Source: DASSUW01 sp963830725 (GTDB lineage: Bacteria > Actinomycetota > Thermoleophilia > Solirubrobacterales > Solirubrobacteraceae). Taken from it: a stretch of DNA of 64,000 bases. Under the pieces are notes generated by a model. That model was not told where the DNA came from and did not search any database. It saw only the letters and a program-made list of their open reading frames with translations. Position numbers and translations under genes: made by a program. Every line of letters starts with the position of its first letter. The first letter of the stretch is position 1. The stretch lies in NCBI GenBank assembly GCA_963830725.1, contig CAWHNO010000002.1:248001-312000 (forward strand), given 5' to 3'. Shown here piece after piece: positions 40,131-50,612 of the stretch.

Positions 40131-41440
40131 CAGGCCACCCCGTTCCGAGTCGGGCGCCCGACGCCCTCGTAGGTGAGCCCCGCCGCGCTCACCGCGCCGG
40201 GGTCGAGGAAGTTGCGGCCGTCGACCACGAGCCGGCCGCGCATGGCCGCGGCGACCGCCTCGAAGTCCAGGTCGCCGAACTCGGGCCACTCGGTCACCAG
40301 CACGACGGCGTCCGCCCCCGCGACCGCCTCGTTGGATGACGGCTTGAAGTCGACGCCCTGGATCAGCTTGCGCGCCTCGGCCTCGGCGACGGGGTCGTAG
40401 GCCCGCACGCGCGCGCCGGCGGCGTTCAGCCGCGCGGACAGCACGAGCGACGACGCCTCGCGCATGTCGTCGGTGTTCGGCTTGAAGGCGAGCCCGAGCA
40501 GCGCGATCTCCTTGCCCACCAGCGACCCGAGGTGCTTGTGCAGCTTCGCGATCACCCGCCGCTTCTGGAGCTCGTTGACCTCGATGACGGAGTTCAAGAG
40601 CTGGAAGTGGTAGCCCGAGTTGCCGGCCAGCTGCTTGAGGGCCGCCACGTCCTTCGGAAAGCAGCTGCCGCCGAAGCCGATCCCGGCCTGGAGGAACTTC
40701 GGGCCGATGCGGTCGTCGAGCCCCATCCCGCGGGCGACCTCGACGACGTCGGCCCCGGTCTCCTCGCAGACGTTGGCGATCTCGTTGATGAAGGAGATCT
40801 TGGTGGCCAGGAACGCGTTGGACGCGAGCTTGACCATCTCGGCGCTGCGGATGTCGGTGCGCACCAGAGGCGCCCCGAGCGGCTCGTAGAGCGAGACGAC
40901 CGCGTCGCCGGCCCAGTCGCCGTCGTCGCCGGTCACGACGCGGTCGGGCTCGAGGAAGTCCTTGACGGCCGTGCCCTCCTTGAGGAACTCAGGGCAAGAG
41001 ACGTAGCGGAAGCCGCCCTTGCCCTGCTCGGTGAAGGTGCGCTTGATGCTGTCGCCGGTGCCGACCGGCACGGTCGACTTCATCACCAGCGCGTGGTGGT
41101 CGGACGCCGGCATGGCCTCCACCACGGCGCGCACGGCCGACAGGTCGGCGTCGCCGGAGTAGGTCGGCGGCGTGCCGACGGCCACGAACAGCAGACGCGC
41201 ATGCTCGAGCGCGTCGGCCAGGTCGGTCGAGAAGTGCAGCCGCCCGCGGTGGCGATGCACGAGGTCTTCGAGGCCAGGCTCCCAGATCGGGATCCGCCCC
41301 TCGCGCAGGCCCGCGATCTTGGCCTCGTCGATGTCGATGCACCAGACCTCGTTGCCCAGCTCGGCGAAGCCCGCGGCCGTCACGAGGCCGACATAGCCGG
41401 TCCCGATCACGCCGATCGGCTCTCTGTCGGTCCTGCTCAT
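40130..41440 (-). CDS. ugd: UDP-glucose 6-dehydrogenase
   Basis: A 436-residue NAD-dependent enzyme that oxidises UDP-glucose to UDP-glucuronate in two steps. N-terminal Rossmann motif IGVIGTGYVGLVTAAGFAEL, then VAVGTPPTYSGDADLS and MKSTVPVGTGD. The catalytic cysteine is in GIGFGGSCFPKDVAAL (about residue 268), and the C-terminal UDP-binding domain starts at LLGLAFKPNTDDMREASSL. UDP-glucuronate would be a precursor of cell-wall or capsular glycans. It sits 15 bp downstream of the LCP gene, and its stop overlaps the pyrophosphorylase start. Confidence 0.95.
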   Translation of the reverse strand: MSRTDREPIGVIGTGYVGLVTAAGFAELGNEVWCIDIDEAKIAGLREGRIPIWEPGLEDLVHRHRGRLHFSTDLADALEHARLLFVAVGTPPTYSGDADLSAVRAVVEAMPASDHHALVMKSTVPVGTGDSIKRTFTEQGKGGFRYVSCPEFLKEGTAVKDFLEPDRVVTGDDGDWAGDAVVSLYEPLGAPLVRTDIRSAEMVKLASNAFLATKISFINEIANVCEETGADVVEVARGMGLDDRIGPKFLQAGIGFGGSCFPKDVAALKQLAGNSGYHFQLLNSVIEVNELQKRRVIAKLHKHLGSLVGKEIALLGLAFKPNTDDMREASSLVLSARLNAAGARVRAYDPVAEAEARKLIQGVDFKPSSNEAVAGADAVVLVTEWPEFGDLDFEAVAAAMRGRLVVDGRNFLDPGAVSAAGLTYEGVGRPTRNGVA

Positions 41441-41455
41441 GAGCGGCGGACCAGC

Positions 41456-43027
41456 CTACTGCTTGAGTCGCTTCAGAGAGGCGGCGATCGCGATCATCTG
41501 GTCCTCGCCGATCGACTGCGTCAGCGTGTTGGAGATCCAGTAGACGCCGCGCTTCGTCTTCCACGCCACGAGCCGCAGGCGCTCGCCGTCGTAGTACAGC
41601 CGGAACCGCCGGTTGCCGCGCCGGATCGTGCGATCGGGGTCATCGAGGATCGGCGGAGCCTTCCAGGCCAGACCCTGGACGCCGTAGTACTCGCCGATGC
41701 GCTGCCGGCTCAGCACGAGCCGGTACGCCTCACGCTTCTTGCCGCGCTCGTCCTTGAGCTTGTAGATCCGCGGCTCGGTGCCCGAGTAGACGGAGCCGGC
41801 CACGCGCTTGGTGGGGAAGTAGAACGGGAGCTTGAGCTTCGGGTCGGCGATCACCGCCTGGTCCTCGCCCTCGCGCGTCGCATCCTCGAGCCCGGCGACT
41901 TCCGTCGGCCGGCGGTTGCGGCTGCGGCGCGCACGCCGGCGCTCACGCTCGCGCGCGAGGAGGCGATCGGGCTCAGCCGCCGCCTCGGTCGAGCTCTCGC
42001 GCGGCGTGGCCGACTCCTTGACCTGCATGAACTCGCGGTACGAGCGCCGCAGGTCGCCGTCGCGGTAGTAGAGGTACGAGTCGAGCTGCGGGTTCGGCGC
42101 GTCGGAGACCTTGAAGGCGACCTCGTGGACCTTCGGGTTCTCGTTGCTCAGGTACAGCACCAGCTTGAGCATCGAAAGGATCTGCTTGTTCGAGCGCAGC
42201 GACTTGTCGACGCGGAAGTAGCGGCTGAACACCTGCACCAGGTGCTTCGTCTCGCTGAGGCCGCCGGCCAGCAGCTTGCGGACGCCGGCGGCGTTCTTGG
42301 CCTGCCGCAGGAAGTCCTGCTGGCGGGCGGCGCGCACGAGGTCGTTGTCCGTGTGGCGATAGCGGACGTAGTCGAGCGCGTCCTTGCCCTTGAGCAACTG
42401 GTAGCCGGGGTCGACGTCGATCGTCGCGTAGTTCTCGCCCGACGAGTTGTCGTTGAAGTAGTCGCGATCGACGTCGACGTAGACGCCGTCGATGTAGTTC
42501 ACGGCCCGGCGGAACGCGCCGTAGTCCATGATCATCACGTTGGTGATGGGGAACCGCTCGCCGGTCGCGTCCTCGAACAGCTTCTTGACGGTCCGCACCG
42601 CCAGCCGCGGCCCGCCCTTCCTGCCGCCCAGCTCGAACGCGCTGTTGATCTTGCCCTTGCCGTGACCGGGGATATCGACCTTCAGGTCGCGCGGGATCGA
42701 CATCACGGCGATCGCGTCCTTGTCGGGATCGGCGCGGACGAGCAGGATCGTGTCCGATCGTGGCGGCAAGCCCGCATCGGCGCCCTCGCGCGCGTCCGAG
42801 CCGAGCACCATGAAGGTGCGCGGGCCGCCGGGGTCCGGCACGTCCAGCTCGGGAACGTCGATGTCGGCGCGCCCGTCGCGGCGGATCGGGTCCAGGATGT
42901 CGTCGAGCTCGCGCAGCGCGACGGTGGCGACGGCGGTGCCGGTGAGGACCATGACCAGGATGCAGGCCAGCAGCGCGCGCAGCGCGAGCTTGAGCCCCAC
43001 CCGGGGCGGGCGATCGGGGTTCTTCAC
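41456..43027 (-). CDS. LytR-CpsA-Psr family glycopolymer transferase
   Basis: A 523-residue membrane-anchored enzyme: short cytoplasmic MKNPDRPPRVGLKL, one helix (ALLACILVMVLTGTAVATVA), then the LCP domain (about 70-245). That domain has VLGSDAREGADAGLPPRSDT, VMSIPRDLKVDIPGHGKGKI NSAFELGG and the arginine-rich YVRYRHTDNDLVRAARQQDF. LCP proteins attach teichoic-acid-like polymers or arabinogalactan to peptidoglycan. A long C-terminal region with a charged segment (residues 365-400) follows and is not typical of the minimal family. The GTG start at 43027 overlaps the M20 peptidase stop (GTGA). Confidence 0.9.
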   Translation of the reverse strand: MKNPDRPPRVGLKLALRALLACILVMVLTGTAVATVALRELDDILDPIRRDGRADIDVPELDVPDPGGPRTFMVLGSDAREGADAGLPPRSDTILLVRADPDKDAIAVMSIPRDLKVDIPGHGKGKINSAFELGGRKGGPRLAVRTVKKLFEDATGERFPITNVMIMDYGAFRRAVNYIDGVYVDVDRDYFNDNSSGENYATIDVDPGYQLLKGKDALDYVRYRHTDNDLVRAARQQDFLRQAKNAAGVRKLLAGGLSETKHLVQVFSRYFRVDKSLRSNKQILSMLKLVLYLSNENPKVHEVAFKVSDAPNPQLDSYLYYRDGDLRRSYREFMQVKESATPRESSTEAAAEPDRLLARERERRRARRSRNRRPTEVAGLEDATREGEDQAVIADPKLKLPFYFPTKRVAGSVYSGTEPRIYKLKDERGKKREAYRLVLSRQRIGEYYGVQGLAWKAPPILDDPDRTIRRGNRRFRLYYDGERLRLVAWKTKRGVYWISNTLTQSIGEDQMIAIAASLKRLKQ

Positions 43028-44145
43028 GCCGCTCCGCCCTCGACCGCACGCAGCGGCGGCGTGCTCTGGGCCAGGCGGCCCGGGATGGCACGCGAGAACT
43101 CGACCAGCAGCTCGCGGTAGCGGGCCAGCGAGCGGATCGAGACCCACTCGTCGGGGCCGTGGTGGCCCGCGCCCGAGGGCCCGAACTCCACCGCCGGGAT
43201 GCCGGCGCGCAGGAAGGACACCGCGTCGGAGGCGCCGTCGCGGCCGACCGACACCGACGACCCGTCGCTCCCGGGCCCGACCGTCTCCGACAGCGCGCGC
43301 ACGTACGGGTTCGAGCGCGACACGTGGGCCGGCGGGAAGACGAAGGTGCGCTTGATCTCGAGGTCGGGGATCGCGCGGATCTCCTCGAGGATGTCGCCGG
43401 GGTCCTGGTTGGGCAGGTAGCGGATGTCGATGTCCATCACGCAGGCGTCGGGAACCTTGTTCGGCGCGTCCCCGCCGACGATCCGCCCGAGGTTGATCGA
43501 CGGCCGGTCGAACATCTCGGAGGACTCGCGCGAGAACGGCATTGACTCGATTCGCCGGAAGACGTCGACCGCCTTCACGACCGCGTTGTCGCCGAGCCAC
43601 GGCGTCGAGCCGTGGGCGGCGCGCCCGTGGACCAGGATCCGCGCCGCCAGCACGCCCTTGGCCTGGATGCCGATGTGCAGGTCGGTCGGCTCGCCGGTGA
43701 TCGCGAAGTCGCCGACGTAGCCGCGCCGCACCAGGTCGTCGCTCGAGCGGACCGAGATGTCCTCGGACTCCTCGTCCGGAACGATCGAGAGTCGTACACG
43801 CACAGCCCTTTCATCGGCAAGATCGTGCGTGGCACACATCATCGCCGCGAGGCCGCCCTTCATGTCGTAGGCGCCGCGGCCGTACAGCCGGTCGCCCTCG
43901 ATGCGCGGCTGGAACTGCTCGGCATGGCCCGGAACGACGTCCAGATGGCCGTGGAAGACGATCGTGGGGACGCCCTCCGGCCCGACCGAGGCGGTCAGCG
44001 CATGGAGGTCGCCGAACCGGTGCGCCTCGACCTCGATGTCGCGTGCCTCGAGCCAGCCCTTGACGAACCCCGCGGCAGCGTGAAGCCCTTCTGCCGTCGA
44101 CGTGTCGTAGGTGACCAGGCGCTCGGTCAGAACCCGTTCATCCAC
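43024..44145 (-). CDS. M20-family metallopeptidase/deacylase (ArgE/DapE type)
   Basis: A 373-residue zinc-dependent hydrolase. First metal site VFHGHLDVVPGH, bridging region RLYGRGAYDMKGGLAAMM, catalytic glutamates VPDEESEDISVRS, FAITGEPTDLHIGIQAKGVL, and the dimerisation lid with HGSTPWLGDNAVVKAVD. The final histidine is in GAGHHGPDEWVS. Family members remove acetyl or succinyl groups from amino acids or cut dipeptides; the substrate is not evident. The GTG start at 44145 (VDERVLTERL) fits the family N terminus; upstream the frame crosses the divergent promoter. First gene of the long minus-strand run. Confidence 0.88.
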   Translation of the reverse strand: MDERVLTERLVTYDTSTAEGLHAAAGFVKGWLEARDIEVEAHRFGDLHALTASVGPEGVPTIVFHGHLDVVPGHAEQFQPRIEGDRLYGRGAYDMKGGLAAMMCATHDLADERAVRVRLSIVPDEESEDISVRSSDDLVRRGYVGDFAITGEPTDLHIGIQAKGVLAARILVHGRAAHGSTPWLGDNAVVKAVDVFRRIESMPFSRESSEMFDRPSINLGRIVGGDAPNKVPDACVMDIDIRYLPNQDPGDILEEIRAIPDLEIKRTFVFPPAHVSRSNPYVRALSETVGPGSDGSSVSVGRDGASDAVSFLRAGIPAVEFGPSGAGHHGPDEWVSIRSLARYRELLVEFSRAIPGRLAQSTPPLRAVEGGAA

Positions 44146-44200
44146 CCGCAGGAGGGTAGCGGCGCATGTAAGACTTAGATCCTCGCGAAAGGAGCTCTCG

Positions 44201-44731
44201 ATGACCCAGGTGAGCCACCAGACCGTGCGCCTGTCGCAGGGCAAGCACCGCGGCCCGGATCACGGCGCGTGCGTCATGGAGTTGTCCTCGATGCTCGCCG
44301 GTGAGCCGTTCTCGGACCGCCCGCGCTGCGTGGACCCGGTGATCGCAGGGTTCCTGCGCACCTACAACGACGGGATCGACGAGCGCCGCCGCCAGGACCT
44401 CTACCCGCTGGCTGCCGAGGTCGTCGGCACGCGGTCGGTCGCCGGGGTGCAGGCCGAGCGCGCGCGCATGTGCCTCGCCTGGGCCCAGAAGTGCCACGTC
44501 GAGCTGCGGCACGGCCCGCGCCGCCTGCTGCCGATGCGCCCGCTGACGCCGGACGGGCGGCTCGGCGACGACGCGGCCGGCACGCTGGCCGGCCGGCTGG
44601 CGGTCAAGCTCGCCTGCCGGCGCCGCACCGAGGCGACCCACGAGGCCGCGCTCGCGTTCGTCCGCGAGCTGGTCGCGGTCGGCGCGACCGAGCGGCCGCG
44701 CGACCGTGAGCGTCAGCTAGCCACCCTCTGA
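44201..44731 (+). CDS. Conserved actinobacterial hypothetical protein
   Basis: A 176-residue soluble protein. Its most distinctive stretch is GACVMELSSMLAGEPFSDRP followed by RCVDPVIAGFLRTYNDGIDE, then RRQDLYPLAAEVVGTRS. This block recurs in many actinobacterial proteins of unknown function, sometimes with a C-terminal extension. The start is well supported: AAAGGAG lies 9 bp upstream of the ATG at 44201. It is divergent from the M20 gene, and its last 15 bp overlap the end of atpC. Confidence 0.7.
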   Translation: MTQVSHQTVRLSQGKHRGPDHGACVMELSSMLAGEPFSDRPRCVDPVIAGFLRTYNDGIDERRRQDLYPLAAEVVGTRSVAGVQAERARMCLAWAQKCHVELRHGPRRLLPMRPLTPDGRLGDDAAGTLAGRLAVKLACRRRTEATHEAALAFVRELVAVGATERPRDRERQLATL

Positions 44732-45130
44732 GATCTTCAGGAACGCCTCGTAGCGGCGCTTGTCGCGCGCTGCGGCGCGCTGCTCCTCGGTGCCCTCCTC
44801 GGCCTGCGAGAGCTCCTGCTCGGCGCGGTCGAGCCGGCTCTTGAGGTCGCCCGCGTCCAGGTCGTCGATCGCGAACGCCTCGTCGACCAGCACGAGCGCA
44901 TGCGTGCCCGCCACCTGGAGGAATCCCTCGCCCTGGGCGAAACGCACGACGTCCGACTCGGACTTGTAGAGCCGCAGCTCCGTCGGGTCGAGCATCGCCA
45001 GCAGCGGCTGGTGGTTGGCCAGCAGGCCGATCGAGCCGACGGTCGTCTTGGTGGAGACCATCTCCACCTCGTCGTTGAAGACCTCCCCCTCGGGGGTGAG
45101 GACCTCGACCTGGAAGGGCGTGCGGGCCAT
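44717..45130 (-). CDS. atpC: ATP synthase epsilon subunit
   Basis: A 137-residue central-stalk subunit. The N-terminal beta-sandwich carries FQVEVLTPEGEVFNDEVEMV and GSIGLLANHQPLLAMLDPTE, and the C-terminal helical hairpin is LDRAEQELSQAEEGTEEQRA. It couples and inhibits rotation in F1. Last gene of the operon, 13 bp after atpD. Its end overlaps the convergent hypothetical gene by 15 bp. Confidence 0.95.
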   Translation of the reverse strand: MARTPFQVEVLTPEGEVFNDEVEMVSTKTTVGSIGLLANHQPLLAMLDPTELRLYKSESDVVRFAQGEGFLQVAGTHALVLVDEAFAIDDLDAGDLKSRLDRAEQELSQAEEGTEEQRAAARDKRRYEAFLKISEGG

Positions 45131-45143
45131 CAGTGACGGACCA

Positions 45144-46604
45144 CTACTTCTTCGCCGCCTCGACCACGTCGTCGATCGAGCCCTTGAGCAGGAACGCCGA
45201 CTCGGGCAGCTCGTCGTGCTTGCCGTCGAGGATCTCGCGGAACGAGCGCACGGTCTCGGAGATCGGCACGTACACGCCCGGGGTACCGGTGAAGGCCTCC
45301 GCCACGTGGAACGGCTGCGAGAGGAAGCGCTCGATGCGGCGCGCGCGCTGCACGAGCACCTTGTCCTCGTCCGACAGCTCGTCGATGCCGAGGATCGCGA
45401 TGATGTCCTGCAGCTCGCGGTAACGCTGCAGCACCTGCTTGACCTCGTTGGCCACGTTGAAGTGGTCCTCGCCGATGATCTCCGGCTTGAGGATCGTCGA
45501 CGTCGAGTCGAGCGGGTCGACGGCCGGGTAGATGCCCTTCTCGGCGATCGAGCGCGAGAGCGTCGTGGTCGCGTTGAGGTGCGCGAACACCGAGGCCGGT
45601 GCGGGGTCGGTCAGGTCGTCGGCCGGCACGTAGATCGCCTGGATCGAGGTGACCGAGCCCTTGCGCGTCGACGTGATGCGCTCCTGCAGCTGGCCCATCT
45701 CGGACTCCAGCGTCGGCTGGTAGCCGACCTGGGAGGGCATGCGGCCGAGCAGCGCGGACACCTCCGAGCCGGCCTGCACGAAGCGGAAGATGTTGTCGAT
45801 GAAGAGGAGCACGTCCTGCCCCTCCTCGTCGCGGAAGTACTCCGCCATCGTCAGGCCGGAGAGGGCGACGCGCATCCGCGCCCCGGGCGGCTCGTTCATC
45901 TGCCCGAAGACGAGCATCGTCTTGTCGATGACGCCGGACTCGGACATCTCGAGCCAGAGGTCGTTGCCCTCGCGCGAGCGCTCGCCGACGCCGCAGAACG
46001 CCGACAGGCCGCCGTGCTCCTGCGCGAGGTTGTTGATCAGCTCCTGGATCAGCACCGTCTTGCCGACGCCGGCGCCGCCGAACAGGCCGACCTTGCCGCC
46101 CTTGGCGTAGGGCGCCAGCAGGTCGACGACCTTGATGCCGGTCTCGAACATCTCGGCCGTCGGCGTGAGCTGCTCGACGGACGGGGCGGACCGGTGGATC
46201 GGCCAGCGCTCCTCGACCTCGACCTTGTCGCCCTGGTCGATCGCCTCGCCGAGCAGGTTGAAGATGCGCCCGAGCGTGACGCGGCCGACCGGGACCGTGA
46301 TCGGCCCGCCGGTGTCGACCACCTCGGCGCCGCGAGCGATGCCGTCGGTCGAGTCCATGGCGACCGCGCGCACGCGGTCGTCGCCCAGGTGCTGCTGGAC
46401 CTCGCACACGAGGTCGGGGCTGATGTTCTCGTCGCCGGTGTCGAGGCCCTCGCGGGTGACGATGAGCGCGGAGTAGATCCCCGGCAGCTCGTCCGGGAAG
46501 ACGGCCTCGATCACGACGCCCTGGATCTCCTCGATCCGGCCGACGTTGCGCTCGCCGGCGCCGTTCTCTGCGGTCTCGGTCTTCGCTTCGGTGCTGGCTT
46601 CCAA
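45144..46604 (-). CDS. atpD: ATP synthase beta subunit, TTG start
   Basis: The 486-residue catalytic subunit. Walker A is GLFGGAGVGKTVLIQELINN, followed by GVGERSREGNDLW, Walker B VLLFIDNIFRFVQAGSEVSA and the signature PAVDPLDSTSTIL. No ATG fits; a TTG at 46604 begins MEASTEAKTETAENGAGERN with AAGGAGA placed 6-7 bp upstream, so TTG is the likely start. A GTG-type start further upstream at 46637 would swallow the ribosome-binding site. The first 20 or so residues are a polar extension before VGRIEEIQGVVIEAVF. Confidence 0.97.
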   Translation of the reverse strand: MEASTEAKTETAENGAGERNVGRIEEIQGVVIEAVFPDELPGIYSALIVTREGLDTGDENISPDLVCEVQQHLGDDRVRAVAMDSTDGIARGAEVVDTGGPITVPVGRVTLGRIFNLLGEAIDQGDKVEVEERWPIHRSAPSVEQLTPTAEMFETGIKVVDLLAPYAKGGKVGLFGGAGVGKTVLIQELINNLAQEHGGLSAFCGVGERSREGNDLWLEMSESGVIDKTMLVFGQMNEPPGARMRVALSGLTMAEYFRDEEGQDVLLFIDNIFRFVQAGSEVSALLGRMPSQVGYQPTLESEMGQLQERITSTRKGSVTSIQAIYVPADDLTDPAPASVFAHLNATTTLSRSIAEKGIYPAVDPLDSTSTILKPEIIGEDHFNVANEVKQVLQRYRELQDIIAILGIDELSDEDKVLVQRARRIERFLSQPFHVAEAFTGTPGVYVPISETVRSFREILDGKHDELPESAFLLKGSIDDVVEAAKK

Positions 46605-46661
46605 CTGAATCTCCTTTCGCCCTGCCGGTCGTCGCAAGCGCCGACCTTCGGGCGACGTTAC

Positions 46662-47564
46662 CTATCCGAGGCCTTCGGCCCCGGCGACGACTTCCAGAAT
46701 CTCCTGCGTGATCTCCGCCTGGCGTTCGCGGTTCATCTGCAGGGTCAGGTCCTTGATGATGTCCCCCGCGTTCTGGGACGCGTTGCGCATCGCGGTCATG
46801 CGCGCGCCGTGCTCGGAGGCGGTCGACTCGAGCAGCGCCCGGAAGATCGAGATCTCGACGTAGGCGGGGATCAGGCGCTGGAGGATGTCCTCCGGGTCGG
46901 GCTCGTACTCGACCAGCGCGCGCTTGCCCTCGTCCTCCTCGCGGTCCTCGGACTCCTCGTCCTCGCTCTCGAGGATCGTGGCCTGCTGCAGCGGCAGCAG
47001 CGTCTCGCGCGTCACCCGCTGCGTGAGCGGCGAGATGTAGTGGTTGTAGATGATCTCGACCTGGTCGACCTTGCCGTCCACGTAGGCGGCCATGAGGTCG
47101 GACGCGATGTCGCGCGCGTCGCCGTACGCGGGCCGGTCGGTGAAGCCGGTGTAGCTGCCGACCACCTCGCGGCCGCGGAACTGGAGCGACGAGGTGCCGC
47201 GGCGCCCGGACGCGTACCAGGCCAGCGAGCGGCCCTCGCCCTCGTGCTCGGCCGCCACGCGCACGCCGGCCCGCACGATCTGCGAGTTGAAGGCGCCGGC
47301 CAGGCCGCGGTCGCCGGTCACGAGCAGCAGCCCGACCGTGTCCACGGACTCGTGCTCGTTGAGGATCGGCAGGTTCGGGACGTTGCCTGCGGCCTCGGCG
47401 GCCTGGCGGGTCATCCGCCGGATCGCTGACGCGTACGGGCGGAGCGCCTCGATGCGCTGCTCGGCCCGGCGCAGGCGCGCGGCGGCGACCATCTCCATCG
47501 CGCGCGTGATCTTCTGGATGTTCTTGACCGAGCTGATGCGGTTCTTGACGTCCTTCTGCGCCAT
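46662..47564 (-). CDS. atpG: ATP synthase gamma subunit
   Basis: A 300-residue rotor subunit with the two long terminal helices (MAQKDVKNRISSVKNIQKIT, then RAMEMVAAARLRRAEQ; and MTAMRNASQNAGDIIKDLTL at the end) and the Rossmann-like middle VGLLLVTGDRGLAGAFNSQI. An acidic insertion (SEDEESEDREEDEGKRALVE, about 203-222) in the globular part is longer than in E. coli and might affect regulation, as gamma insertions do in other phyla. 4 bp separate it from atpA. Confidence 0.96.
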   Translation of the reverse strand: MAQKDVKNRISSVKNIQKITRAMEMVAAARLRRAEQRIEALRPYASAIRRMTRQAAEAAGNVPNLPILNEHESVDTVGLLLVTGDRGLAGAFNSQIVRAGVRVAAEHEGEGRSLAWYASGRRGTSSLQFRGREVVGSYTGFTDRPAYGDARDIASDLMAAYVDGKVDQVEIIYNHYISPLTQRVTRETLLPLQQATILESEDEESEDREEDEGKRALVEYEPDPEDILQRLIPAYVEISIFRALLESTASEHGARMTAMRNASQNAGDIIKDLTLQMNRERQAEITQEILEVVAGAEGLG

Positions 47565-47567
47565 GGC

Positions 47568-49205
<1,638 letters not shown>

Positions 49206-49212
49206 GAATCTC

Positions 49213-49743
49213 CTAGGCCTTCACTACCTGGCGGCGAAGCTGTTCAAGTCGGTTTCGGATGGAGGCGTCGAGGACCGAGTTGCCGACCTGGACGACGATG
49301 CCGCCCAGGATGTCGGGCTCCACACGGGAGGACAGCTCGACCTTGCGGCCCGTCTGCTCCTCGATGCGGTCGCCGAGCCGCTTGGCGATCGACTCGTCGA
49401 GCTCGACGGCCGAGGTGATCTCGACCGGGAGCAGCCGGTTCTCGTCCTCCCACAGCCGGTCGTAGTTCTCGCGAATGCGGAAGATCACCGGCATCCGGTG
49501 CTTCTCGATCAGCAGCTCGAGGAAGTTCAGGACCACCGGGTCGGCGTCCGAGACGGCGCGCTCCAGCCCGTCCTTCTTCTCCTGCGTGGAGAAGTAGGGC
49601 GAGAAGAAGAAGACCTGGAGCTCGCGCGTCTCGTTGAGCGCGTCGGCGAACGCGCCGAGCTGTTCGCGCACTACGTCGAGCTTGTCCTGGTCCTTGGCGA
49701 CCTCGAACAGCGAACGCGCGTAGACCACGGCGATCTCTTCCAT
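49213..49743 (-). CDS. atpH: ATP synthase delta subunit
   Basis: A 176-residue peripheral-stalk subunit joining the b dimer to the top of F1. The N-terminal helical domain starts MEEIAVVYARSLFEVAKDQD. The family C-terminal motif is GRKVELSSRVEPDILGGIVV followed by VGNSVLDASIRNRLEQL. Its ATG shares a base with the atpF stop (TGATG). Confidence 0.95.
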   Translation of the reverse strand: MEEIAVVYARSLFEVAKDQDKLDVVREQLGAFADALNETRELQVFFFSPYFSTQEKKDGLERAVSDADPVVLNFLELLIEKHRMPVIFRIRENYDRLWEDENRLLPVEITSAVELDESIAKRLGDRIEEQTGRKVELSSRVEPDILGGIVVQVGNSVLDASIRNRLEQLRRQVVKA

Positions 49744-50309
49744 CAGCGCTCCTCAGCCAGCGACGCGAAGTCGAGCTCGGCGAGCGCTTCCTCGACGAGC
49801 CGCCTGTGGTCGGCGTCGGTGAGCGACTTGCGGGTGACCTTCTCGGTGGCCATGACCGTGAGGTCGGCGACCTCGGCCCGGATCTCCTGGATCGCGCGGC
49901 GCGTCTCGGCCTCGATGTCGCGGCGGGTCTGCTCCATCATCTCCTCGCGCTTGGCGCGGGCGTCGGAGAGGATCTCGGTCTCCGCCGCCTCGCCGGTCTT
50001 GCGCGCGCGGGCGACGATCTCGTCGGCCTGACCGCGCGCCTCGGCGAGCCGCTCGCGGTACTCGGCGAGGATCTGCTCCGCCTCCTTGCGGATCTGCGCG
50101 GCCGTGTCGATCGACTCCTCGATCGCCTTCTGGCGCCGGTCGAGCGCCTCGGCGATGCGCGGGAAGGCGAGCCTCTTGAGGAGGTAGAGCGACAGCCCGA
50201 AGACGATCAGCGTCCAGATCATCAGCCCGATGTCGGGCGAGACCAGGAAGCTGCCGCCCTCCTCCTCGCCCTCGGCGGCGGTCGCGATGATGAGCGACAG
50301 GTCGTTCAT
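49743..50309 (-). CDS. atpF: ATP synthase b subunit
   Basis: A 188-residue stalk subunit. Short N terminus, one membrane helix (DIGLMIWTLIVFGLSLYLLK, about 26-45), then a long charged coiled coil from RRQKAIEESIDTAAQIRKEA to the C terminus. Only one b-type gene is present, so the stalk is probably a homodimer. 7 bp downstream of atpE. Confidence 0.95.
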   Translation of the reverse strand: MNDLSLIIATAAEGEEEGGSFLVSPDIGLMIWTLIVFGLSLYLLKRLAFPRIAEALDRRQKAIEESIDTAAQIRKEAEQILAEYRERLAEARGQADEIVARARKTGEAAETEILSDARAKREEMMEQTRRDIEAETRRAIQEIRAEVADLTVMATEKVTRKSLTDADHRRLVEEALAELDFASLAEER

Positions 50310-50316
50310 CGCCGGC

Positions 50317-50595
50317 CTACAGGAAGAACGCGATCAGGCCCGCGACGAGGCCGTAGAAGAAGCAGGCCTCGGTGAGCGCGAAGCCGAGCCACTGGATGCC
50401 GGTGATCTCGTCGCGCATCTCGGGCTGGCGGGTCACGGACTCGATGACCTTGCCGAAGATGATGCCGATGCCGACGCCGGCGCCGACGGCGCCCAGGCCT
50501 CCACCGACGCCGAGCGCGATCGCCTTGCCGGCGTCCGCGCCGTTCTCGGCGCCCGCTTGGGCGATGATCGTGATGACGGAGAAGAGCAGGTCCAC
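50317..50595 (-). CDS. atpE: ATP synthase c subunit
   Basis: The 92-residue proteolipid of the rotor ring. After an N-terminal extension of about 23 residues, helix 1 has the glycine-rich GVGGGLGAVGAGVGIGIIFG. The polar loop is RQPEM. Helix 2 has the ion-binding glutamate in GFALTEACFFYGLVA. The residues that bind sodium in Na+-type c subunits (a glutamine in helix 1, a serine next to the glutamate) are absent, so protons are the likely coupling ion. Confidence 0.96.
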   Translation of the reverse strand: MDLLFSVITIIAQAGAENGADAGKAIALGVGGGLGAVGAGVGIGIIFGKVIESVTRQPEMRDEITGIQWLGFALTEACFFYGLVAGLIAFFL

Positions 50596-50612
50596 CGAAG
50601 TGCTCCTTTGCG

